A DNA stretch of 21,041 nucleotides from assembly GCA_020048595.1 (NCBI GenBank), contig JAIFMH010000263.1, positions 1-21,041 of the forward strand. The letters run 5' to 3'. Of this stretch, positions 8,106 to 16,400 are shown piece after piece (the stretch's first letter is position 1; every line of letters starts with the position of its first letter). A program made the translations under genes and the position numbers. This stretch comes from Bacteroidota bacterium (GTDB lineage: Bacteria; Bacteroidota; Bacteroidia; Bacteroidales; UBA4417). The notes below the pieces were generated by a model, which was not told the origin of the DNA, did not search any database, and worked only from the letters and a program-made list of their open reading frames with translations.

Positions 8106-10319
8106 ATGAATATCATTCGGAAAGAACCGCTTAATACACTGGGTCACAATTTTATCCCGGCTGAATATATACCACAGGGTAAAGATGAATATTACCTCCG
8201 CTATCAACAAAATCCGGATAGCAGCCGTTACAGGCATCTTAACGCACATGAAATAGAAGTCCTGGTCAGGAACCGAAATACTTGCGACGACTGGAATAAT
8301 CTTATGGTTTCGGAAGCATTTAATCCTGAATTGGTAAAAAACTGTAAATTCTTCGGACTGGTCAGGATTGGAAAACTCGAACCTTTCTTTCTTGAGTTTA
8401 ATGACTTGCGCATGCCCGTAGGATTATACAACAGCATTATTATAAATTGCGATTTTGGCGACAATGTGGTGGTTGATAACGTGAACTACATGGCATATTA
8501 TATCATTGGTGATGAAGTAATAATAACCAATGTTAACGAAATGTCGACTACCAGCCACGCTAAATTCGGAAATGGGATTTTAACCGAGGGCGAACCTGAA
8601 GAAATCAGGGTCTGGATGGAGATTTGTAACGAAAACGGGGGCCGTGCAGTGCTACCATTTGATGGAATGCTGCCTGGCGATGCATGGCTGTGGAGTCGCG
8701 ACAGGCAAAACGAAGACCTGCAGCGCCGGTATCGTGAAATGACAGAGAAAAAATTCGACAATCAGCGGGGCCATTATGGAACTATTGGCGACAGGACTGT
8801 AATAAAAAACTGTAGTATTATTAAAGATGTTAAAACCGGTTCAGACGCATATCTTAAAGGAGCTAATAAGCTAAAAAATCTTACTATCAATTCAACACCC
8901 GAAGCTATTACCCAGATTGGCGAAGGATGTGAACTTGTGAACGGGATCATTGGAAAAGGCTGCCGGATATTTTACGGTGTGAAAGCAGTGCGGTTTATGC
9001 TGGGTTCAAACTCACAACTGAAATACGGAGCAAGGCTGATCAATTCCTTTTTGGGTGACAATTCCACCATTTCGTGCTGCGAAGTATTGAATTCACTGAT
9101 ATTTCCAGCCCACGAACAGCACCATAATAATTCGTTCCTGATTGCTTCAACTGTTGAAGGACAAAGTAATATTGCTGCAGGCGCAACCATTGGTTCTAAC
9201 CATAACAGTCGTGGTGCCGATGGCGAAATATTGGCGGGAAGAGGATTCTGGCCTGCATTGTGTACCAGCCTGAAGCACAATTCACGCTTCGCACCATTCA
9301 CTATTTTAACTAAAGCCGATTACCCTGCTGAACTGGATATTTCCTTTCCATTTTCATTGGTTAGTAATGATACATCGAACAATGAATTGCTGATTATGCC
9401 TGCCTACTGGCTGATGTACAACCAGTTTGCACTTGAACGCAATGCATGGAAATGCGAGACACGCGACAAACGAACAGAAAAGACACAGTCCCTCGAAGCT
9501 AATTATCTTGCGCCAGATACTGTAAATTCAATTTTCGATTCATTGAAACTACTGGAATTTTATGCAGGGAAGCATTTCTGTTTAAAAAACTATCCTGAAA
9601 AATCATTTACTGAAGCCGAATTTCAAAGATATGGAGCTGAATTTCTGTCAAAAAAGACAGATAAACCCGTATCACTAACCTTAGCTAAACATTCGTTTGA
9701 AAACAGCAGCAGGCAGGTTAAACTGCTAAAACCCGCTGATGCATACCAGTCTTACCACGATTACATCAAATATTATGCATTTGATTTAATAATTGACCAC
9801 TGCCGGAAATATCCGGAAATAAAAACAGCAGAATTGCTTGAACTTCTTTCTAAACCAATGCTTAGATTAAAGTTTGAAAATATAGGCGGACAAATGATCC
9901 CCGCCATTGAGATTAACCAGATGAAGGAAAAAATAGTTTCGTACGAGATTATAAGCTGGGAGCAAGTACATGAGTTTTTTGCAGTACAGGGAAAAGCATA
10001 TGCCAGACAGAAACTTAACCATGCCATTGCTTCGCTTCAGGAACTAAACAGCAATCAGACATTTGATTCTAAATCTTTGAAAGAAATGCTGGATTGGTAT
10101 CTGAACTTCCGCAAACACCTGCTAGCCGAAATCCGTCATTCGAGGCAAAAGGATTACGAAAATCCGTTCAGGCAAATGTTATATACTGACAGAAAAGAAA
10201 TGGAAGCAGTAATTGGAAAACTCGAAAAAACTCCATTTATAATTCAGCAACAGGAAAAACTAAAGAAAGATACCCAATTCCTTCAGGAGTTGACTAAAAA
10301 ATGGGGATTAGTTGATTAA
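8106..10319 (+). CDS. DUF4954 family protein (left-handed beta-helix, function unknown)
   Basis: The 737-residue protein is recognised as DUF4954, a family largely confined to Bacteroidota, by HLNAHEIEVL...CDDWNNLMV near residues 43-65 and by the highly characteristic block NSLIFPAHEQHHNNSFLIAS followed by GATIGSNHNSR and LAGRGFWP at about 335-385. Isoleucine/valine/glycine-rich hexapeptide-like turns at about 108-145 and 232-375 (for example IGEGCELVNGIIGKGCRIF) suggest a left-handed parallel beta-helix as in LpxA-type acyltransferases and sugar nucleotidyltransferases. The C-terminal part (about 480-737) is predicted helical and appears to be a separate domain. There is no signal peptide or TM segment, so a cytoplasmic location is expected. 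A link to sugar, lipid A or nucleotide-sugar metabolism is only an inference from the fold. The gene stands alone between two terminators, so its neighbours give no clue to its role. Confidence 0.88.
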   Translation: MNIIRKEPLNTLGHNFIPAEYIPQGKDEYYLRYQQNPDSSRYRHLNAHEIEVLVRNRNTCDDWNNLMVSEAFNPELVKNCKFFGLVRIGKLEPFFLEFNDLRMPVGLYNSIIINCDFGDNVVVDNVNYMAYYIIGDEVIITNVNEMSTTSHAKFGNGILTEGEPEEIRVWMEICNENGGRAVLPFDGMLPGDAWLWSRDRQNEDLQRRYREMTEKKFDNQRGHYGTIGDRTVIKNCSIIKDVKTGSDAYLKGANKLKNLTINSTPEAITQIGEGCELVNGIIGKGCRIFYGVKAVRFMLGSNSQLKYGARLINSFLGDNSTISCCEVLNSLIFPAHEQHHNNSFLIASTVEGQSNIAAGATIGSNHNSRGADGEILAGRGFWPALCTSLKHNSRFAPFTILTKADYPAELDISFPFSLVSNDTSNNELLIMPAYWLMYNQFALERNAWKCETRDKRTEKTQSLEANYLAPDTVNSIFDSLKLLEFYAGKHFCLKNYPEKSFTEAEFQRYGAEFLSKKTDKPVSLTLAKHSFENSSRQVKLLKPADAYQSYHDYIKYYAFDLIIDHCRKYPEIKTAELLELLSKPMLRLKFENIGGQMIPAIEINQMKEKIVSYEIISWEQVHEFFAVQGKAYARQKLNHAIASLQELNSNQTFDSKSLKEMLDWYLNFRKHLLAEIRHSRQKDYENPFRQMLYTDRKEMEAVIGKLEKTPFIIQQQEKLKKDTQFLQELTKKWGLVD

Positions 10320-10358
10320 AAGTAATTTTTATAATTTCTAATCTTATAAGGTTTGTTC

Positions 10359-10406
10359 AAAGCTCCAAAGCTACGCCTATTGTAGTTTTGGAGCTTTTGT
10401 TTTGTT
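10359..10406 (+). terminator. intrinsic terminator of the DUF4954 gene
   Basis: AAAGCTCCAAAGCTAC (10359-10374) pairs with GTAGTTTTGGAGCTTT (10382-10397) over 16 bp with one G-U wobble and a 7-base loop, followed by TTTGTTTTGTTT. It lies 40 bp after the stop codon. The stretch on to 10585 holds no recognised gene. Confidence 0.88.
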
Positions 10407-10585
10407 TGGATTATGATTTAATGGCTATTAAGCTGATACAAGTTAACCTCTGCTTAGTAAATCGAAAAGTCATAGTGTTGATAGATGAGATTGCTTCTGA
10501 ATTATTATAAAAACCCAAATGTCCTTTCCTTTAATTGTAGCGATGCATCCTTTCTTGTTTAGGTGCAACAAATAAGCTGTTTATG

Positions 10586-11971
10586 CTATCCGTTAATTAC
10601 TAAAACCTCTGGCTTTGTCTTTTCGGGATGATCTGATTCAAGTTTTTCGAGGCTCACCTGATGCTTGTTAAGCCGAAGCATTTGAATCATGACCAGCATT
10701 CCGATGGCGAATACCGAAAAACTCAGTATCACATATTCCCAGGGCAGGTAATTACGAAGTGGACCCAACATACTTGCTCCCGCAGCACGGCCCAGATTCG
10801 AAATAGCCATATACAATGTAAACTGAGTAGCTGCAACCCTTTTCCAGCAGAGGCTCATTCCTGTGGCAAAGCCTGCAATTGTTAAAAAGACATATAGCGT
10901 ATAATAAGCACCGACAAAACCTTCAACAAAAAAAGTTCTGGGCCAATATACTTTGGTAAAGGCCATAACCGAAACAAGCACTATCATACATACCAGGTAA
11001 ATAGTCATCATTCGCTTTTTCCCAAATAAATCGGCTAGTGCTCCTCCTGCAAACATACCCAGAAAGCCTGCACTAATGTTGATAATGGAAAACACATGCG
11101 AGTATTCCTCGTCAGTCCAGCCCATCTCCTGTATGGCAAATACGGGCAGTACGGCATTTATAAGGCCATTTCCGAGCTGAAAACTGAAGAAAGCAATACC
11201 CATGAACAAGCTGCTTGGCAAAAAGAAGACTTTAAAGAGACTTTTAAAAATCTGCCCCAGGCTTTCCAATTGAATTTTTAATGCACTTTCGGAAGGTGCA
11301 CCGTGAGTCCAGGGAAGCAATTTTTCGCCCGGACGTTCCCGAAACATCAGTGGAACAAGGAGAATTAAACTGATCAAAACCGAAAGAAACAAGATTGCAT
11401 ATTCAAATCCATAGTTATTAATAATCCAGTTTCCAGTTACGAGAGATAGGGAAATCCCGATGGTTTTAGCTCCCCACATTAATCCATTGGCACGGGCCTG
11501 CTGGTCGACAGGAACTATTTCAATGGCCATTCCATCCGTTGCCACATCCTGTATTGAACCGAACAAACTGACGAAAAAACCAGCTATCATTAGCAACTTA
11601 ATATTATTCAGCGGATCAGGAACAAACGCCATGGCGAGAAAGCTGAGCATCAGTCCAAATTGCCCAACCAGCACCCAGGGTCTTTTACGTCCCATTGACA
11701 AAAAGGTGAAACGGTCCATAAGTGGAGCCACCAGTATTTTAAAACTCCAGGGAATAATAACAACGGCAGAAAATGTACCTATTTCCGATGCACTTTTCCC
11801 ATTCATGGCCATCCATGCGGGAATACCGAAAAAGGTCATCCCTTCGGGAATACCCTGAGCAACATACAAAATGGCAAAACTAATGTACCTGACAAAAGTG
11901 TTTTCTGAGAGCGAAGGGAGACCACTTCTCTTTGCACCTGTAATAGAAGAACCTGATTCAAGAGCTGTCAT
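10586..11971 (-). CDS. MFS permease of the AmpG / PAT-like group
   Basis: The 461-residue protein is an inner-membrane transporter with about 12 hydrophobic segments, a polar N-terminus of ~25 residues and a charged C-terminal tail of ~30. Features of the AmpG/peptide-acetyl-CoA transporter branch are YVAQGIPEG in TM1, the FKILVAPLMDRF loop followed by GRKRPWVL (between TM2 and TM3), and SIQDVATDGMAIE in TM4. AmpG imports anhydro-muropeptides for cell-wall recycling, but this branch also includes acetyl-CoA, siderophore and peptide carriers, and the substrate cannot be assigned from sequence alone. The gene lies 61 bp downstream of the last histidine kinase gene on the same strand, with no terminator recognised between, so it may be the last gene of that cluster. 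Whether the kinases control it is unknown. Confidence 0.87.
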   Translation of the reverse strand: MTALESGSSITGAKRSGLPSLSENTFVRYISFAILYVAQGIPEGMTFFGIPAWMAMNGKSASEIGTFSAVVIIPWSFKILVAPLMDRFTFLSMGRKRPWVLVGQFGLMLSFLAMAFVPDPLNNIKLLMIAGFFVSLFGSIQDVATDGMAIEIVPVDQQARANGLMWGAKTIGISLSLVTGNWIINNYGFEYAILFLSVLISLILLVPLMFRERPGEKLLPWTHGAPSESALKIQLESLGQIFKSLFKVFFLPSSLFMGIAFFSFQLGNGLINAVLPVFAIQEMGWTDEEYSHVFSIINISAGFLGMFAGGALADLFGKKRMMTIYLVCMIVLVSVMAFTKVYWPRTFFVEGFVGAYYTLYVFLTIAGFATGMSLCWKRVAATQFTLYMAISNLGRAAGASMLGPLRNYLPWEYVILSFSVFAIGMLVMIQMLRLNKHQVSLEKLESDHPEKTKPEVLVING

Positions 11972-12032
11972 TCTGTGGATTTAAAATGGATTTTAAAAAA
12001 CAAAGTCTTATATGATCGTATTTAAGCGTGCA

Positions 12033-13427
12033 TTAGCCAGGCAAAAGGATAGTAAATACCGAGCCCTCTCCTTCATTTGTCTCTACCTTCAACTCGCCTC
12101 CGTGGGCTTTTATAATATCATAAGCCAGTGAAAGCCCCAGTCCGGTTCCCTGGCCGGTTGGCTTGGTAGTGAAGAAGGGCTGGAAGATTTTATCAAGGAC
12201 TTTTTGAGGAATGCCGGGGCCGTTGTCTTTAACGGAGATTTTTACCCCCCTCGGTCCCCCCGGAGGGGGGAAGGTAACTTCGGTAGAAACTGTGACGGTT
12301 GGTTCGTAGGGTTTTAAACCTGACAGGTTTTGAAAACCTGTCAGGTTTGAAACTCCCGGAACATTCAGCTCCTGTTGTTTTTTCTTCTCATCAACCGCAT
12401 AAAAAGCATTGGTGATCAGGTTGAGAATTACCCGGCCAATATCCTGGGGAATGATATCAATTTTTCCAATGCTTTCATCAAAATCGGTTTTCAGAGTGGC
12501 ATTAAAAGTTTTATCTTTTGCCCGCAATCCATGATAGGCCAGGCGCAAATATTCATCAGCCAGGGCATTGATATCGGTGGGTTCTTTTACTCCACTGCTG
12601 CTTCGGCTGTGCTGAAGCATTCCTTTTACAATGGCATCGGCGCGTTTGCCATGGTGGTTTATTTTTCCCAGGTTCTGCTTTATATCTGAAGCGATGGCTT
12701 TGGCTTCTTCAATATCGCCTTTGTCCAACTCCTCATTCATTTCATCAATCAACTCGTTGCTCACTTCGGAAAAATTATTGACGAAATTCAATGGATTTTG
12801 AATTTCATGGGCAATACCGGCGGTAAGTTCACCGAGGGAGGCCATTTTTTCGGATTGGATAAGCTGGGATTGGGTGGATTTTAAAGTTTCTAAAGATTCA
12901 TTCAATTGCTGAGTTCTTTCAAAAACCTGCCTTTCTAATTCTTTATTCTTGCTGAAGGTACTACTGTTGGACATATAATCACCATCGATAAAGCGATAAT
13001 CAGGTGATGATCCATGCACATGTGCAACCTTCCATTGGTTATGTATAAGTTTCAGGATTGTGGTTGTTCTTACCAATTCTTTGTGCAGGATTTCATCTAT
13101 TTTTTGAATCCACTCAATTTCAGATTCAATCCATGACACATTACCATCAACGGTTATTTGTATCCACAAAAACTTTTGCTGAAAGGGGGCAGGTGATTGT
13201 TCCACGCCAATCAAACCAATTTTCCTATACTCCTCTTTATTAGTAGCCCGCTCATGTAAGCCTGTTCCTATAAAAGTGACATCATCAGAACAAAGTGAAA
13301 AACGCAGATCAATATCACGCAAGGCTAATGCCTCCCAGAATAAATTATGGATGTTTATTACATCTTGTTCGACCTTGGAATATTGAGCCATACTGCGGTT
13401 TAAATTAGTTTTTTCGATTTCTTTCAT
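12033..13427 (-). CDS. soluble SnoaL-domain sensor histidine kinase (HK1)
   Basis: The 464-residue protein has no TM segment. Residues about 20-145 form a SnoaL/DUF4440-like (NTF2-fold) domain ending in the typical NQWKVAHVHGSSPDYRF. A coiled coil (about 160-195) leads to the dimerisation helices with GIAHEIQNP (phospho-accepting H207), then the HATPase domain with N box (N340), G1 box DNGPGIP (401-407), FFTTK F box and G2 box GTGLGLSLA. No receiver or output domain is present. The ATPase domain carries two in-frame palindromic DNA elements: one contributes to NLTGFQNLSGLK (361-372), the other encodes PPPGGPRG (387-394). Compared with HK2 and HK3 the first adds roughly 18 residues. The gene is last of four kinase genes and starts 16 bp after HK2 ends. 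An alternative start at Met13 is possible and would leave the domain intact. The signal sensed is unknown. Confidence 0.93.
   Translation of the reverse strand: MKEIEKTNLNRSMAQYSKVEQDVINIHNLFWEALALRDIDLRFSLCSDDVTFIGTGLHERATNKEEYRKIGLIGVEQSPAPFQQKFLWIQITVDGNVSWIESEIEWIQKIDEILHKELVRTTTILKLIHNQWKVAHVHGSSPDYRFIDGDYMSNSSTFSKNKELERQVFERTQQLNESLETLKSTQSQLIQSEKMASLGELTAGIAHEIQNPLNFVNNFSEVSNELIDEMNEELDKGDIEEAKAIASDIKQNLGKINHHGKRADAIVKGMLQHSRSSSGVKEPTDINALADEYLRLAYHGLRAKDKTFNATLKTDFDESIGKIDIIPQDIGRVILNLITNAFYAVDEKKKQQELNVPGVSNLTGFQNLSGLKPYEPTVTVSTEVTFPPPGGPRGVKISVKDNGPGIPQKVLDKIFQPFFTTKPTGQGTGLGLSLAYDIIKAHGGELKVETNEGEGSVFTILLPG
12245..12270 (-). repeat. 26-bp GC-rich in-frame palindromic element, copy in HK1
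   Basis: On the plus strand the arms CCCCCCTC (12245-12252) and GAGGGGGG (12263-12270) are perfect inverted repeats, extendable to CCCCCCTCGG against CCGGAGGGGGG with a one-base bulge. 23 of 26 bases are G or C within an AT-rich genome. The minus strand encodes PPPGGPRG just before the G1 box. The same 26 bases recur at 13656-13681 and 17324-17349. There is no T-tract, so it is not a terminator. Confidence 0.9.
12316..12348 (-). repeat. 33-bp perfect nested palindrome inside HK1
   Basis: Left arm AAACCTGACAGGTTTT and right arm AAAACCTGTCAGGTTT are exact 16-base inverted repeats around a single central G. Each arm is itself a palindrome (AAACCTG-A-CAGGTTT). It is read in frame in HK1 as part of NLTGFQNLSGLK, and HK2 and HK3 lack it, having NPEGYEP at this place. 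No second copy was seen in the window. It resembles short dispersed palindromic repeats I recall from Bacteroidota genomes. Confidence 0.9.
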
Positions 13428-13443
13428 GCGAAATTATTCCTGT

Positions 13444-16400
13444 TTAATAAGGCAATCTTATGATGAATTCCGAACCTTCTCCTTCCTTCGTCTCCACCTT
13501 CAACTCACCGCCATGTGCCTTAACAATATCATACGCCAGCGAAAGCCCCAAACCGGTTCCCTGCCCGGTGGGTTTGGTGGTAAAGAAGGGTTGGAAGATT
13601 TTATCCATGACTTTTTGAGGAATGCCGGGTCCGTTGTCAGCAACGGAGATTAAGACCCCCCTCGGTCCCCCCGGAGGGGGGATGTGGGAGCGGATTGTAC
13701 TAACTGATACAGTTGGTTCATAACCCTCAGGGTTTTGTTTTTTCTTCTCATCCACCGCATAAAACGCATTGGTAATCAGGTTTAAAATCACTCGGCCAAT
13801 ATCTTGCGGAATGATATCAATTTTGCCTATTGTTTCATCAAAATCAGTTTTCAGAGTTGCATTGAAGGATTTATCTTTTGCCCGCAACCCATGATATGCC
13901 AGGCGTAAATATTCATCAGCCAAGGCATTAATATCAGTTGATTCCTTAACTCCATTGCTACTTCGGCTGTGCTGTAGCATACCTTTTACAATAGCATCGG
14001 CACGTTTGCCGTGGTGGTTGATTTTTTGTTCGTTTTCTTTGATGTCCTTAGCTAAGGCTTTAACTTCAATCATATTGCCTTTTTCAACTTCCTGCTCCAA
14101 CTCTTCAATCAATTCTGAGTTTACTTCCGAAAAATTATTTACAAAATTTAATGGGTTCTGAATTTCATGAGCAATACCGGCGGTAAGTTCGCCAAGGGAT
14201 GCCATTTTTTCGGATTGGATAAGCTGTTTTTGCGTTACCTGGAGTTCAGCCAGGGCTTCTTCGGCTCTTTGTCGGGCGGCTTTAATGGCGGTCAAATCCT
14301 CTTGGGCTTGCAATGCATGAGCTTCAGCTTTTTGCAAATCGAGAAAGCGGGTGTGTGCGAATTCAAAAACATCAGCAAAACGGCGAATGACCAATAAATC
14401 GTCAGCAGCAAGCTGTTTGCTATGAATTAATCCTAACCAGCCATGTTTAAAAAATATCAGTTGCCAAAAAACCGGATCGGGATAAATCTTCTGTACATTT
14501 TCAAATTGTTCTTTGGTATAGTTGCCCATTTCCCGGTTTGCTTCTAAAAAAGCAATTCTCTTCTGTCCACTAAGCTCAGCGATAAAAAACGGGGCTCCGC
14601 TATTCCATTTCAACTCCAGTTCCTCCGTAAATCCAGGAATATACTGATCCAGTTTATCGTACATGGCCTTGATTGAGAAGGTTTCATACACACCCTGGTG
14701 CGCGACTTCTTTTGCGCGCCATAGATCGTATTTGTCCTGTTCCCAGTCAAAAACCATAATACTGAAATCCGTTGGGTTGATGTCCATTTTTTCAAGTTCA
14801 GAAAAGAGCAGATCGGATACATCTCCAACCTCTAAGCTCTTATGCATTGAAAGTGCGCGGGACCTTATCCTTTCCAGCGCCGCTTCTATCAGGGCTTCGC
14901 GGGCCTGGGCTTCAGCTTTTTGCAGATCCATAAAACGTTGATAAGCCATGTTAAACGCACCGGCCATTTTTATTACAATGACTTTGGTGTCTTCGGTGGG
15001 AGGTGTCATGAGGTCTATGGACAATAGTCCGTCTGAAAGGCGTCCTACAGGATTCCATTGATGTTTTAAATTGCCTGATTCGATAGCATTTTTAAAATTG
15101 TTTGCCATTTCAGGATGAATTTCTTTAAATTCTTCAACGGCATTCAGCAATGTTTCTTTTGGGAAATCCAAAACGAAATAATCCTGATCTGAAGATTTCC
15201 AAATTTCAACCCATTCACCAATCACCGGGTATTTTTTTGCATCATATTTTAGGGAATAGCTGTTGGGAATGCTCATGTTTCCCGGGCTTGAAAGATCCCA
15301 TACTGTTACAATATCATTTTCATCAACAAGGTAAATACTGACACCTGTTAATCCATCAACCCTGAGCTTATATAATTGGCTAAGTACCTCCTCATTAACC
15401 TTATATAAATCGCTGGTTTGGTACATACCCATTGATTTCGCACGAACCCTTTCAACGGCAGCTTCAATCTGCGCTTCCCTTGCCTGTGCTTCGGCCTGTT
15501 TCAAATCATGAAAGCGGGTGTAGGTCATATCGAAAACTTTTGCAAAGCGCAACACTATTTCAAATTGAGCTTCAGGCAACGGATCAACAGTGGATACCGT
15601 TAAACTTCCGAAATTATTGAACGACGCATTTAAAAATACCCGTTCAACGGACCTCATTCCGTCAATTACAAACTCAGGCAAAAGAGAAAGGTCTGTTTCT
15701 GAAAAGATATATTCGTCCCATTCTTTTTTGCTGGTTCCTTCCAACAGATATTCCCATTTTAAAGTCCGTGCCTGCCATGCTTTGATATATTCCAGGTAAG
15801 GCTTATGTTCGTGGTACTTAATAAACAAACCAACCGGAACAGAGCCAGGTTCAGGATCTGCCATCCACCATGTGGACCCATGGGTTTTTGGATCATACAG
15901 CATTATGATACAGCGATCGAGCAAAAAATGGAGTTTTGTGAGTTCCTTAAAAACTGTATCAACCAGTTCAGCTAACTCCTCTGATTTCTGCATGGCCATG
16001 GCCCTGGCCCTTACGCGTTCCAGGCCCAGTTCTATCTGGGCTTCTCTGGCCTGGGCTTCGGCCTTTTCAATATCTAGAAAACGGCGGTAGGCTAAATCAA
16101 ATACATTGCGGAAACGTTTGAAGAGATTAATTTCTTCTTCGCTTAATGGCGAATAGGTCGAAATTCCCAGGGCAACCGGTCCTAATGAATAAAAGTAATA
16201 ATTCAGGGATTGGGCATTTTCCAGATAAGTATCAGCAAACTGGTTGGTGGTTTTCTGGTATCTATACCAGTCTTTTACTTCTTTACCGCTTAAGGCTTCG
16301 GCAAACAGTTGTTCTGCCCCTTGCAGCATTCGATTGGCAAATAAACTCTGTAATTCGTGATTTTTATAATCGACTTCTGTAACCAACAGTTTATCATGCT

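Larger units (their letters stand above)
12036..12857 (-). repeat. transmitter repeat block, copy in HK1
   Basis: This segment, from QSEKMASLGE to the end of HK1, is repeated with high nucleotide similarity at 13447-14217 (HK2), 17109-17882 (HK3) and, cut by the window edge, 20816-21041 (HK4). HK1 and HK3 are the closest pair: the stretch just before the GC-rich element differs by one base over about 40, whereas HK2 differs strongly there. Confidence 0.85.

Noticed and set aside
12245..12270. The GC-rich palindrome as a transcription terminator or G-quadruplex.
   Set aside because: No T-tract follows on either strand, it lies inside a coding region in the same frame in each gene, and each strand offers only two long G runs, too few for an intramolecular quadruplex.
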